A stretch of 64,000 bases of DNA from Chrysophaeum taylorii (GCA_029834535.1 JAQMWT010000642.1:35834-99833), one strand, 5' to 3'. Counted from the stretch's first letter, positions 10,254 through 19,968 are shown. Notes: generated by a model from the sequence alone, not told the origin. Numbers and translations are program-made.

Positions 10254-11195
10254 TCACACCAAGGAGCGTCGGGCGGCGACGAGGCTGTCGTCGTCGGAAT
10301 CGGAGGAGACTGGGGATTCGCAGAGCGTTGATCTCGGAAGGTCGACCGACTCGGCGTCGGGGGTGTCGGGCGGCAAGGCGGGGGGTCTCCGTCGCGCGCG
10401 GGGGTCGTCAGGGATGGGGTTTCGGACGTGGCCGAGCTCGATATCGCCGTCGTCAGCGGTCTTTTTCTTATTGGCGGACTTTCGGGCGGCCTGCTCCTCG
10501 AGCCAGTAGTCGTACTCGGCGCGGCGCGCCCGCTCCCTACGTTCGCGACGCTGGTCGAAGTGCTTGGCCTCTATCTCCTCGAGGGTGTCGCGGCGGCGTT
10601 CGAGGAGCCAGCCGTAGGTCGTGGTGCCGAGGCAGACTCTGACGTAAAAGTGGAATGCGAGGAGCGCGAGGAGCGGGGCGGCGAGGGCGGCCGATGCGAG
10701 GGCGGACGCGAGCGCGAGGAGGCGGTCGGGTCGTCGGGCGAGGGTGCGGCCGGCGGCGAGACAGTGGAAAAGTTCGAGTCCGGCGAGGCTCGCGACGAGC
10801 GCGAGGAATGTCTTGTAGTTTCCGTCGCCGATGCAGGTGTTGAGGAAGACGCAGTGGTGGTCGAAACCCTCGACTTCCTTGGCGCAGCTGCGGCACTTGT
10901 AGCTGTGGCCCGCCGTCGCGTTGCCGCTCGGGTCGAGGGTCGAGACGCGCAGCCAGAGGCTCAAACAGAGCAAGACGAGACAAAGGTAGCCGACGGTGAG
11001 CCAGATGATTTCCAAGGGTGCTGTGGCGGCCCAGTGGAGGCCGACCGAGGCGATGAACACGACGACGGCGACACGCTGCCAAGTCGAGGACCTCTGGAAC
11101 GCGTGGCGCCGCGGCGGGAGCTCCGTGGTGGTGGTGGTGGGTGTTGTCATCGACGCGCATGAGGACGAGGCGCCAGCAGCGTCGTCGTCATACAC
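10254..11195 (-). CDS. DHHC-type protein S-palmitoyltransferase
   Basis: An integral membrane zinc-finger enzyme that transfers palmitate to cysteine thiols. The Cys-rich domain reads YKCRSCAKEVEGFDHHCVFL then NTCIGDGNYKTF, with the catalytic DHHC. Two hydrophobic segments precede it (VAVVVFIASVGLHWAAT and WLTVGYLCLVLLCLSLWL) and two follow (LALVASLAGLELFHCLA and LASAALAAPLLALLAF), the standard four-helix layout. TTYGWLLERR after helix 4 corresponds to the TTxE region, with Gly where Glu is usual. The C-terminal cytosolic tail is charged. The first ATG is at 11195; a second in-frame ATG at 11150 (MTTPTTTTTELPP) could be the real start. It is divergent from the JmjC gene, with roughly 135-180 bp between start codons. 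Confidence 0.88.
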   Translation of the reverse strand: MYDDDAAGASSSCASMTTPTTTTTELPPRRHAFQRSSTWQRVAVVVFIASVGLHWAATAPLEIIWLTVGYLCLVLLCLSLWLRVSTLDPSGNATAGHSYKCRSCAKEVEGFDHHCVFLNTCIGDGNYKTFLALVASLAGLELFHCLAAGRTLARRPDRLLALASALASAALAAPLLALLAFHFYVRVCLGTTTYGWLLERRRDTLEEIEAKHFDQRRERRERARRAEYDYWLEEQAARKSANKKKTADDGDIELGHVRNPIPDDPRARRRPPALPPDTPDAESVDLPRSTLCESPVSSDSDDDSLVAARRSLV

Positions 11196-11329
11196 ACAAC
11201 AAAAGAAGGGTTTGAGGGTCGTTCCTGCAGCGCGAAGACCTTCCGCCCCTGCTGCTCCTGCTGCTGCTGCTGCTGCAGGTTGTCTGTCTGTTGTCGACCT
11301 GAAAGAAAAAAAAAGTCGTGGATCGATCC

Positions 11330-12898
11330 ATGGCCCGGTGCACGTGTCCCGTGTTTCGGCCGAGCCTCGCCGAGTTCCGGGACTTTCAAGGATACTTGGC
11401 GAGGATCGAGGAGGAAGCGATGGAGTCGGGAATCTGCAAGATTGTTCCGCCCGAGGGGTGGTGGCTCACGCCGGCCGAGGTCGCGGCGTTGTGCTCGGTC
11501 GACGGGGAATTCGGCGACTGCGAGATAAGTGGTCCCGTCGAGCAGCGGATCTTGGGCCGGTTGGGCGTGTTCGAGGTGACGCACGAGGTGAAACCTCGTA
11601 TGAGCGTGCGACGGCTGTACGAGCGGTCGGCGCGCGCGCGGTGCCCCGACGCCGCCGACGAGTGGTCCCGGCGACGGTCTCTGCGTGGCTCCTCCGGGAG
11701 CGAGCTCGAGCAGCGCGAGCGCCGGTTCTGGCAGTCGCTGGCGACGAACGAGTCGGGCGCGTATTACGGCGCGGACGACCCGCACCTCTCGGTGTTCCGG
11801 CGACTCCGCGAGACGACGGACGCCGGGGACTGGGAGGAAGGCGCGAGCGAGTGGCACCTCGACCGCATGCCGAACGACCCGTTGCGACGATCGATCCCCG
11901 GAAGCAAGTTGGGGGGGGTGACGGAGCCCATGGTCTACGTCGGCGCGTGGCGCGCGCTCTTCGCGTGGCACGTCGAGGATGCCAACTTGTACTCGATCAA
12001 TTTGATCCACTTTGGCGCCCCCAAGAGCTGGTACGGCATCTCGCCCAAGGACGCCCGAAAATTCGAGCAGTTCGCCGCGCTCCTCTTCCCCGAGAAACGG
12101 GACGAGTGTCCGCACTTTCTCAGACACAAGATGTCGATCGTGTCGCCCAAGCTCCTCCGGGACAACGGCTTTCGCGTCTCCGAGTGCGTCCACAACGCTG
12201 GCGAGATCATGATTACGCTCCCCGAGGCCTATCATTCGGGCTTCAACCACGGCTTCAACGTCGCCGAGTCCACCAACTTCGCGACCTCAAGCTGGCCGTC
12301 CGCGGGCCGTCGCGCGACCGTCTGCAAGTGCCACCCCGAGGCCGTCCAGCTCCCGATCGAGGACATCGCAAGAGCCATCGAGAACCCCCGGCAACTCTCC
12401 TCCTGTTCCGAGGAGGGGGTCGGCAAACACCGCGACGATGACGACGACCAACCCGCTGTCGACGACGCCAGCGACGACGACGACGACGACGACCAACGTT
12501 CTGCCGTCGACGAGACTATCGTCGACGTCAGGGACGGCTGGGGCCGCGTGCACGTCAAGGGCTCGCGACGCGACTCGGATACGTGGGTCCCTCTTTCGAC
12601 CTTGGACAAAGCCGCCTCCACAAAAAGCTCTCGAGCTGACCCCGTCACGCCCAAATCGCAAAACCGACGCCGACCGTCGACTCCGGAAACAGTCCAAAGG
12701 AGACAACGCCGCAGAAACGTGACGTCGCAATCTGGCCGCACGCGACGCCCGCGCTGCGGCGATTGCGACGCTTGCGTCGCCCCCGAGTGCGGCGAATGCA
12801 AGTATTGCCTCGACGCGACGAAGAGAGGCGGCCCGGGGAAACTAAAGCAGTGCGTTTGTCCCGTTTTCTTCCCGCGCTTTAGGAGTTTCCTTCTGTAA
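11330..12898 (+). CDS. JmjN/JmjC histone lysine demethylase (KDM4-like) with CXXC zinc finger
   Basis: A nuclear Fe(II)/2-oxoglutarate demethylase of the KDM4/JMJD2 type. JmjN is near the start (CPVFRPSLAEFRDFQGYLAR, then GICKIVPPEGW). JmjC carries metal-binding His and Glu in FAWHVEDANLYSINLIHFG and the distal His in PEAYHSGFNHGFNVAES. Behind it lie acidic linkers and a CXXC finger (RCGDCDACVAPECGECKYCL then DATKRGGPGKLKQC), a type that usually reads unmethylated CpG. The ORF stops soon after KLKQC, before the last expected cysteine. A 51-nt intron starting GTTTGT right after that codon would join to VLYPTPLPRC and may be real, so the C-terminus is uncertain. An upstream ATG at 11318 adds four residues. 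JmjC plus CXXC recalls KDM2 proteins, but the JmjN and JmjC sequences are KDM4-like. Confidence 0.85.
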   Translation: MARCTCPVFRPSLAEFRDFQGYLARIEEEAMESGICKIVPPEGWWLTPAEVAALCSVDGEFGDCEISGPVEQRILGRLGVFEVTHEVKPRMSVRRLYERSARARCPDAADEWSRRRSLRGSSGSELEQRERRFWQSLATNESGAYYGADDPHLSVFRRLRETTDAGDWEEGASEWHLDRMPNDPLRRSIPGSKLGGVTEPMVYVGAWRALFAWHVEDANLYSINLIHFGAPKSWYGISPKDARKFEQFAALLFPEKRDECPHFLRHKMSIVSPKLLRDNGFRVSECVHNAGEIMITLPEAYHSGFNHGFNVAESTNFATSSWPSAGRRATVCKCHPEAVQLPIEDIARAIENPRQLSSCSEEGVGKHRDDDDDQPAVDDASDDDDDDDQRSAVDETIVDVRDGWGRVHVKGSRRDSDTWVPLSTLDKAASTKSSRADPVTPKSQNRRRPSTPETVQRRQRRRNVTSQSGRTRRPRCGDCDACVAPECGECKYCLDATKRGGPGKLKQCVCPVFFPRFRSFLL

Positions 12899-13334
12899 TG
12901 TCAGGTCCTGTATCCGACGCCGTTGCCTCGCTGTCTGGACCGACAACTAATAAGCGCAAACATCACCCGCGATCATCATCATCATCATCATCATAATACG
13001 CGACGTGAAGCTTCTTGCGATTAGGGTGGTTTGCTTGTTTCTCCTCATCCTCCTCCTTCTTATTCTACTTCTCCTTCGAGATCGCTTCTCATTCTGCGTG
13101 TGCCTTGACTCCTTTTCTTCCTCGCCTCGTTTCGTGTGCGGCGGCATGATGACTGGACTCGGCACCAGGTAGGGCGGCGCGTGCGCTTCCTCTGGCGGCG
13201 CATAGACTGTTGTCGTATGTGCCTCAAGGGCCTATTGTTGTACGGGGCTTTAAGTGCCGGGCATCTATCCTCAATAAGATGAAGCCGATTAGCCAGACTC
13301 TTCGGAAGTCGTTGATGGCCGTTGATGATGTCTA
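12899..13334. other. Intergenic between convergent genes
   Basis: Lies between the convergent 3' ends of the JmjC and SH3 genes. It has an (ATC)n tract at about 12973-12993 and a T/C-rich stretch near 13040-13080. The first part may be a last exon of the JmjC gene. Confidence 0.4.
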
Positions 13335-15251
13335 TCACCGTGGTGGTACGGGGTCGCCGACTGGTGCGACGTTGGGGAGGCTGGGTGGAGGCATAGAGGG
13401 GTATTGGGGACCGAATCGTCCGAATGTCGGCGCGACCGTAAACGGTGGTGCCTGTAGGCCCAAGTAGGTTGCGTAAGGCGCTGCGAATGGGTGCAATATC
13501 GGGTAGTGCGGCACTGCCGTTGGGTACGGAGCTGCACCCGGCGGCGGCAAAAACTGCGCAGTGGTCCGCGTTGTCGACTTGTCGTCGCCAGCCTGCCCAG
13601 GTGGTGCGGGTTCGTCGTTGTGACGACCCTCGTGGCGATTTTCATTGCGCGTCTCATGGTTTTTGCTAGTGGTCCCCGTAAAAACTGATCGCGCCGTGTT
13701 ATCGTGACAACTCTCTTGTGGCGGCGGCGGCGGCGGCGATTTTTCCCGCTCTCGTCTCTCACGACGAGTCTCCAAAAGTCGCGATTGATGTTCCTGCGCT
13801 GCTCGTCTCTCAAGACGAGGCACAGCGCGCGAGGATTCGGAATCGGAGCCAATAAAACGATGGACTACGGGTTGCTGTTGTTGGTGATTGCGATGTCTCG
13901 AAAAGGCGCCGGGCTTTTCAAGCCCCATGTGTAAGAAGAGAGCGTCGAGCTTGTCGCAGAGAGACGTCGTCGGCATGTGCGCATAGGCGGCGACTGCGCA
14001 GCGCGTGAGCGCACGGTGGAGCTGTGCCTCGTTCAAACCCGCGGGCGCTAGAGTTCGCTCGCGATCGCACTTTTTCGCCATCGTCAGCGAGAGCCGACAG
14101 ATGGTGGTAGCTTCTTGCCGAGAAAGAAGGGTCGTGCAAATATCATAGTCCCGGCAGAGACGCAAAAAGTCAGCGGGGCTGACGAAAACCTCGGTATCCG
14201 CGCGAGACCGGCGCGACTTGATCTCGACGCCGTTGGCTGAAACATTCGCATACGATTGAAACAGCTCATGGAGTGGGCTCGCGTAGCGGCCAAGCACTTT
14301 GTCCACATTGTCGCCATGATTATTGTATTCACAGCGGCTCTCATCTGTCATTTTTTCACATTGATATTCGTTGCCGATTGCTGCTGCTGGTCCGACGCGC
14401 GGCCGGAGCCGAGCGGCGCGAGGCGGCAATTCAGTCTTAGGTCCTCGCGCATCTACGAAATCTTCGCGCGACGGGACGTGAGATATTTGCGCTGCCACCG
14501 TCGTTGCATGAGCCGCCAAGACATTATCCTTTGAGCCAAACTGACGCGCCGCGAGTTCCTTTTCGAAACAAGCTTCGAGCGAATCGCAAAAGTCAGCCCA
14601 CGAGACACCCCTTTGGCACGAATTGATTTGCTTGACCTTGGATCCCATCTGATTTGCTACCAACAGCGCGAGCTGTTCTCCGAGCGTGTTGCTGGTCTCT
14701 CCATGTTGCAGTACCCGAACGTCGTCCTCCGAGTAGCCGTCGTCGTCGGGCGTCTCGAGGACGATTCCCGGCAGCGGTTTTAAGATTCGCGACAGGATGT
14801 TCTCGAGCAGTTCCAAGGAGCCCATGGCCGCGGCGCGAAATGCGTCAGCAACTCGCCGTTCCTCAGCGAGGGAGGCCTCAGCTGCAGCAGTCCGAGCTTC
14901 GAGCTCTAGCATCGTTTCCAAAATATCGTCGCGCGTTTCGCTCGACCGACACGCGCCGTCGTCGTCGTCATCTTGTGTAACGGACGACGCCAGTTTCGTC
15001 GCTTTCCTCGAATTCATCATGGTTCTCTCGATCGGCTCGTTTTTTGGCTCAGGTACAGTCGCAGGATCCTCCTCCTCCTGGTTGCGCACGTAGCAGCCAG
15101 GAAACAGCCCAGAGCGCTTCGGATTCGACGCGACATGGCCGAACCACCACCCGCCGTCGTCTTTACGCTCGACGACGACGGTCTCGCCGCGACGAAGTGA
15201 CAGTTCGTCTGCCTCGGCCGCCGAGTAATCCCATAGGACTCGGCAGGTCAT
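13335..15251 (-). CDS. SH3-domain protein with coiled coil and Pro-rich tail
   Basis: A 638-residue single-exon protein. The N-terminal SH3 domain (about 3-58) is clear: RVLWDYSAAEADELSLRRGE, then GGWWFGHV, then SGLFPGCYV, with the ALYDY-, W- and P/Y-motif residues that bind proline-rich peptides. A predicted coiled coil follows near residues 100-155 (LEARTAAAEASLAEERRVAD). The middle has no recognised domain. The C-terminal 180 residues are low-complexity and rich in Pro, Gln and charged residues. This is an adaptor-like architecture, plausibly linked to actin or membrane traffic (inference). It is divergent from the gene starting at 15367, with about 115 bp between starts. Confidence 0.75.
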   Translation of the reverse strand: MTCRVLWDYSAAEADELSLRRGETVVVERKDDGGWWFGHVASNPKRSGLFPGCYVRNQEEEDPATVPEPKNEPIERTMMNSRKATKLASSVTQDDDDDGACRSSETRDDILETMLELEARTAAAEASLAEERRVADAFRAAAMGSLELLENILSRILKPLPGIVLETPDDDGYSEDDVRVLQHGETSNTLGEQLALLVANQMGSKVKQINSCQRGVSWADFCDSLEACFEKELAARQFGSKDNVLAAHATTVAAQISHVPSREDFVDARGPKTELPPRAARLRPRVGPAAAIGNEYQCEKMTDESRCEYNNHGDNVDKVLGRYASPLHELFQSYANVSANGVEIKSRRSRADTEVFVSPADFLRLCRDYDICTTLLSRQEATTICRLSLTMAKKCDRERTLAPAGLNEAQLHRALTRCAVAAYAHMPTTSLCDKLDALFLHMGLEKPGAFSRHRNHQQQQPVVHRFIGSDSESSRAVPRLERRAAQEHQSRLLETRRERREREKSPPPPPPQESCHDNTARSVFTGTTSKNHETRNENRHEGRHNDEPAPPGQAGDDKSTTRTTAQFLPPPGAAPYPTAVPHYPILHPFAAPYATYLGLQAPPFTVAPTFGRFGPQYPSMPPPSLPNVAPVGDPVPPR

Positions 15252-15366
15252 CGATCGTCTGCGTGACTCAGCCGGATACGGTGGGATACTTTGGGTACCA
15301 AAATCTGCTTGTTGTCATTCCGCCCCTGGGTTGTCATTCCTTCGCACCACACGAAAGAAAGGCCCG

Positions 15367-15999
15367 ATGCCGACCACGACGTTGAGAAAAAGTCCAACCC
15401 GGCGCTTCGAGGCCCCTCACGATCTCACGATCAGCTGGAAGTCGCTCCCACTGAACGCAATCGAGTCGGAGTACCATTACATGCATCACGCACGTCGGAT
15501 GCGTTTGGTACGAACAACAAAAAAGACGGTCGATAACTCGACGCCGCGAACGATGAAGAAACCCCCGCCATTCGTGCAGCAGCAGTACGTCAGCCCGTCT
15601 CGTGCGCGGCCCGCGAGCGCCAACGGCTTGGCTCGCGCGCGATCATCAACGTCCGGTTTTTCAAAAAGCCGCCCCGCAAGTGCGGGACGGACGGACAAAC
15701 TCCTCCTTCTTCGAAGAGACGACGACGACACTGATCGACCAACCAGCAGTCATCAGGAGCACCGCGGCCCCAAAAAGATGATAGTGGGCGAGCATCCTCC
15801 GCCATCGGACACACGAAAGAAGATCGCCGAGCGGTCCTATGCGCTCACCGAAGAGCAAAAACATATATATGATCAATTCACGACCCTCTTGGCCGACTTT
15901 GACTCGTACATCATGACCAGCATCCTCGACGACGCTCGCCGAGACGCCAAAAAAAAAACGATGCTCAGCGACTACAGTAGCCCAAAAATCTCACGATGA
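15367..15999 (+). CDS. Hypothetical basic protein with SRPASA-type motifs
   Basis: About 210 residues from the ATG at 15367 (MPTTTLRKSPTRRF); an in-frame ATG at 15331 adds 12. It is basic and mostly disordered, with repeated SRARPASANG and SRPASAG motifs, then a helical C-terminus (TEEQKHIYDQFTTLLADFDS, YIMTSILDD). I do not recognise the family. Short SRPxSA motifs occur in some ciliary and microtubule-associated proteins, but that is only a hint. The divergent position next to the SH3 gene and the ordered C-terminal helix favour a real gene. Confidence 0.55.
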   Translation: MPTTTLRKSPTRRFEAPHDLTISWKSLPLNAIESEYHYMHHARRMRLVRTTKKTVDNSTPRTMKKPPPFVQQQYVSPSRARPASANGLARARSSTSGFSKSRPASAGRTDKLLLLRRDDDDTDRPTSSHQEHRGPKKMIVGEHPPPSDTRKKIAERSYALTEEQKHIYDQFTTLLADFDSYIMTSILDDARRDAKKKTMLSDYSSPKISR

Positions 16000-16039
16000 A
16001 AAAAAGCGGAGTGGTATTATGGTGATTAAAAAACAAAAA

Positions 16040-16924
16040 TCAGCGGCGACCCTGGGTGTTTTTCTGATACTCGGCAAACGCTTTCCGCGCTTCGACGTCG
16101 GCCTTGTCGGCGTTGATTTTTGCCGCGCCTTTCATCTCCTTTTGAAGGCCAGGAATCATCGGGGAGTCGGGCTCGTGATTCTTGAGCTGGTTGATCTGAC
16201 TTTCAAAGGCGGTCGCAACGAGCTCCTTGAGTTCCTTGGCCGGCTTGGCATAGAGGTTCACGAAGGAGGGGGCGGCGTCGTGGTCTCGATGGTCGACGAG
16301 CTCGCCGAGGCGAGGGCCCGACGTGCAAACGTGGACTCCCGGGAATCCCGAAAGGACTTCGAAGTTTTCCTCGGGTACTTTGGACCGGGCTTCTTTTGAA
16401 GGCCAGTCGATGGCGTACCACCACCGTCGCAAGAGCGCCTGCACGAGTTTGCCCTTGTTCGTCTCGTAAACCACGCTCTCGTGATTCACGCCAGTTGTCT
16501 TCTTCCGCTTGATCGCGGGCGGCTCCGCGGCCTTGCGCTTCTTCGGCGACGCAGGTTTCTTCGGCTCCACTTTCTTCACCGAAGTGCTCGCGGATTTCTT
16601 TTTGGCCGCGATAAGCTCGGACAAGGGCACGTCCGAATCGTCGTCCTCGGCCTCCTCCTTCTTCTTCACCAACTCGCTAATCGGTACATCATCGTCATCG
16701 TCCTCGTCACCTCCACCAGCGCCCTCCTCCTCCTCATCCTCCTCATCCTCTTCGTCGCCGCCACCCTCGTCCGACGACGAGTCGTTGACACCACCCTCGT
16801 CGTCGTCAAAATCTCCGCCATGTACTTCCTCCTCCTTATTCTCCAGCTCTTTCTTAGCATTGCCGTTCCTCCGTTGCATCACCCTTCGAATCGACACATC
16901 ATCGTCCGAGGAGTCGTCAGCCAT
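16040..16924 (-). CDS. Nuclear acidic protein with conserved C-terminal domain of unknown function
   Basis: About 294 residues if translation begins at MADDSSDDDVSIRRV (16924); an in-frame ATG at 17032 would add 36 low-complexity residues. The N-terminal half is Asp/Glu-rich with two copies of a VPISELV/VPLSELI motif. A basic bipartite nuclear signal follows (KKRKAAEPPAIKRKK). The C-terminal 130 residues look folded: LLRRWWYAIDWPSKEA, LSGFPGVHVCTSGPRLGELV, PSFVNLYAKPAKELKELV, ending in a helix. The Trp pairs and the FPGV...LG..VD..D pattern suggest a genuine small domain I cannot name. Likely nuclear, perhaps chromatin-associated (inference). Confidence 0.6.
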   Translation of the reverse strand: MADDSSDDDVSIRRVMQRRNGNAKKELENKEEEVHGGDFDDDEGGVNDSSSDEGGGDEEDEEDEEEEGAGGGDEDDDDDVPISELVKKKEEAEDDDSDVPLSELIAAKKKSASTSVKKVEPKKPASPKKRKAAEPPAIKRKKTTGVNHESVVYETNKGKLVQALLRRWWYAIDWPSKEARSKVPEENFEVLSGFPGVHVCTSGPRLGELVDHRDHDAAPSFVNLYAKPAKELKELVATAFESQINQLKNHEPDSPMIPGLQKEMKGAAKINADKADVEARKAFAEYQKNTQGRR

Positions 16925-17024
16925 ATGTGCCTCCAGACGGCGCAAAACTGCCGAGTGAGTTGAGGTGAAGGGGGGGTGGGGGGGCTGCGAGTTATTATTA
17001 GTAATGCATTCATTGATTGCATTC

Positions 17025-18839
17025 TCAGCCAAAAAGCACTGGCGGGGGGTTGTTGGACGGCGTCGGGAGTGCAGGGCTCGAGGCGATGAGTGATGCCGAC
17101 CTCGCTTTGCGCTGAGCGGAGATGCGGAACGCGACGATGCCGGCAGTCAGCACGAGAAAGGCGAGGACCTGCAACGACGTACAGCACGTTGGGCGCGAGG
17201 GAATCTTCGTTCTAAAAAAGGTACTCACTGCGGTCCTGAGCATCGGCGGGACGAAGGGCGTCGAGAGGCGGAGTCGCCACGGTTCCTCGTAGCTGATCTG
17301 CGCGCCGCGTGATCAACGTCGTCGTTCTTCGTCAAGGGGGAAGGGGAGAACAACAACTACAGCTCACGTCGTTGAAGGCGACGAAGGCCTTACACTCGGG
17401 GCCGGTGGCCGTCGGCGAACAGCGGCAGCGGCCGGAGACGCAGGTGCCATCGCCGCAGGTGGCGCTCGAACGACATCTCGCGCCGCCGGCCTTGACCGGG
17501 TGGAGGGGCTTGTTCTCGCCGTTGTATGGGTCGAAGTAGCGGTCGACGTGGCCCTCGATGAAGCGCCTCGTCGGATGCGTATCCGTCGAGCATCCGATCT
17601 TGTGGCTCTTCTCGTCGAGGCGCTGGTACACGCGGACGCTGTCGATCTCGTAGTGCGCGGGGAGCATCTCGCAAAAGCCGACGGGGAGCTGGCACGCGCA
17701 CTTCTGCGAGCCGCAGTCGTAACACTTTTTCGAGCTGTCGCAGCCGGGCGGCTGCTCCCACGGGAGCGGAAAGCCCCAGGTGCTCGAGACGGCCGTGTTC
17801 AGAAGGATGTGCATGGGTTCGTCAGGCATCTTGGCGCCCGTGAAGTCGAGGGACCGGGGCAAGATTTCGTAGATGAAGTCGCCGTCGAGGTACCACCTGA
17901 GCGCCTCTCTATCGGGCTCGACTTCCCACTCGAGGCGATAGGTGTGGAAATTGGTGAAGTGAGTGTCGTCGATGTGCGTGTTGGCCGAGAGCGCGTCGGC
18001 GACGTAGGTCTCGCGCTTGGTGAAATGCTTGAGTTCCTCGCCGTAAAAGAAGGCATTGATCGACGTGTTGCCGCCGTAGCGCAAACCGTCCTCGTACCAC
18101 TGGCCGGGGTTGGGCCGCTTTCCCTCCACCGGCCGGTCGTGGAGCTTGCCTGGCGCGACCTGGTAGGACGTCGACCAATACGGCTTCTCCAACCCATAGT
18201 TCAAGGTCCCGACCCCGGGCATCGCCTCGAGGATGTCGATCTCGGGCGCGCCTCGGCCCGTGTTCGGACGCAGGCCGTAGTGCGGCGAAGGCTCGCACGC
18301 GTTTATCTCCTGCGTGTACTGCCGTTCTCGGTCGCACGTGTTGTAACTCCAGGGCCACATCCAGTCCGTCGAGGCGACGTACGTCGCGCGCGCCATCGCC
18401 CCGAGGAGCCACATTGCCGGCCACAGACCGCCGACCGTCGCCTTACCCGGCAGCCTCGCGACGATCTCCACGATTCCGCCAGTGAAGCAGAACTTGTTCC
18501 ACCCTTGCACCAGCCCGCTCGAAAACGGCTTGCGCCTCGTCTTGAACTGCACGAATCCCTCCTCGTCCTCGGCCGACTCGAACGTCGTCGGCGCGTAGTC
18601 CGTCGTAATGTTGAGCACGCCGTTCGTCGTCCTCACGTGGTCGGCGTGATAGTAGTGCAGCGCCATGTTCGTGTAGTCGTTCTTGTCCACGGCGGTCCAC
18701 CGTGGATCGTCTCCGTCAGCGAAGCTCCGACCCTCCACCTCGAACTCGTCGCTGAACACCAACGTGTGGGCGAAACCCGTCTCGATCGCGGTCGTTGCGC
18801 GTGCCCACAACGGCGTCTGTTCCGCACATCAACACCCTT

Positions 18840-18871
<32 letters not shown>

Positions 18872-18946
18872 CTGCGGATCCACCCACCCACTCCACGCGA
18901 CGCGCGCGCTCAACACGACCAACCCCAAGACGGCGGCAACCGCCAT
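17025..18946 (-). CDS. Kre6/SKN1-type GH16 beta-glucan synthesis protein (TGS-like)
   Basis: A secretory-pathway GH16-superfamily protein; fungal Kre6/SKN1 act in beta-1,6-glucan synthesis and diatom relatives (TGS) are implicated in chrysolaminarin branching. Four exons fit: 18946-18872, 18816-17368, 17297-17229 and 17168-17025, with introns of 55, 70 and 60 nt (about 578 residues). Exon 1 gives a signal sequence MAVAAVLGLVVLSARVAW, then GWVDPQ-TPLWAR matches the family start. Landmarks are LVFSDEFEVEGRSF, DGDDPRWTAVD, GLWPAMWLLG, the catalytic-type APEIDILEAMPG and TYRLEWEVEPD. A short EGF-like Cys cluster (CGDGTCVSGRCRC) precedes a C-terminal membrane helix VLAFLVLTAGIVAF. The C-terminal helix reverses the N-terminal-anchor layout of fungal Kre6. 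Confidence 0.85.
18845..18871 (-). repeat. (GT)n tract forming an intron 5' end
   Basis: A (CA)n/(GT)n microsatellite of about 26 bp that, on the minus strand, starts exactly at the first intron donor of the glucan-synthesis gene (CAG then GTGTGT). Confidence 0.75.
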
Positions 18947-19208
18947 AGCCCGAACGCGTAGCCGAACGAACGAACGTCAGACACCCAAGCGCCACGCTGG
19001 TGAAGGTGGTATCCCAACGGAACTTTCAACAACAGCGTTGCTGAGGAGAACAAGAAGCGGGAGTTTCATTACGGAGGCGCCGCCAGTAGGGAGGCGCCGC
19101 AACGATCACTAGTACTACAGCACCTGGAGCCGCGTAAAGATCGGGTCCTCCCGTGGCCACAGCCACGATTCTAGTTGTAGGAGGAGCGCGCACCAGGACT
19201 AATACTTG

Positions 19209-19946
19209 TTAAAGTTTCGGAACGAAGCTCTCGACCTGAGGCGCGTGTGGGGCGAGGGCGGGATGTACACACACACGACACTCACGACGGTGTGGAGGAG
19301 GTCGGCGCGCTTTGCCCAGGACTTTTCGGGCGACTTTGCGGAGATTTGCCAGAGACGGTTCTTGTTGACGCACATGGCGAGAAGCTCGTGGGTCGCCGTC
19401 GTGGGGTTGCCAAACTCAAAGTCGTAAAAGAGGACGCCGTCCGAGACGCGCGCGCGCTTGGCGAGGAGGTCAGCACTCCGGCTCTTCTGGAGCTTCCCAC
19501 CGAGCGCGTCGACGTCGGCGAGGGCATCGATCGAGGCACCGCTGTAACTCGACGACGACACCGTCACCGAGGCCGTCGTCTCGACGAGATCAGTCCATCG
19601 CAGGTCGTACGCGCCGACCTCGCCGTCAAACTGATTCCTGCGCACTCGTGACGTTTGTCTCGACGTTCTCCGTCGTTGACGCACCACGTGGTCGGCTTCA
19701 TGAGGCGAAAGCCGCGATTGACGTCGACGAACTTCTCGAGCTGACCACCCATCCGAGACCTGCCCTCGCTGTGTTTTGCGTTGACGACGGTCGGTCTCAC
19801 GTGGCGGGGTCGATCGACTCGGCCGCCAACGCAGGCGCCGCTCCCGTGGCCGCGGCAAAAACGCCGCCCAGGACGGCTTGGCGTCGAGGCGTTTCGTTTG
19901 GCGCCAGCGCAACGGCGCGCGCGACGAGGAGGATCGCGATGATCAT
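19209..19946 (-). CDS. PsbP-domain thylakoid lumen protein
   Basis: A PsbP/PPD-family protein associated with photosystem II in the thylakoid lumen. The leader is layered: a hydrophobic signal (MIIAILLVARAVALAP) followed by a twin-Arg lumen signal (RRQAVLGGVFAAATGAAPAL, then AAES). Four exons restore the domain: 19946-19801, 19768-19685, 19637-19286 and 19235-19209, with introns of 32, 47 and 50 nt, giving 202 residues. The joins read FVDVNRGFRLMKPTTW-NQF and DGEVGAYDLRWTDLVETT, matching the 'P.GW..FDG..G.YD..W.DLV' signature, and the end HTVVESFVPKL matches the terminal PsbP helix. Start codons of this gene and the divergent DUF547 gene are only about 22 bp apart; an ATG at 20024 would overlap that gene. 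Confidence 0.85.
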
Positions 19947-19968
19947 CTGAGTCAGCCAGAGAATCCTG

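Noticed and set aside
17500-18948. 482-codon plus-strand frame across the glucan-synthesis gene
   Set aside because: No motifs; opposite to a clearly conserved GH16-type gene.
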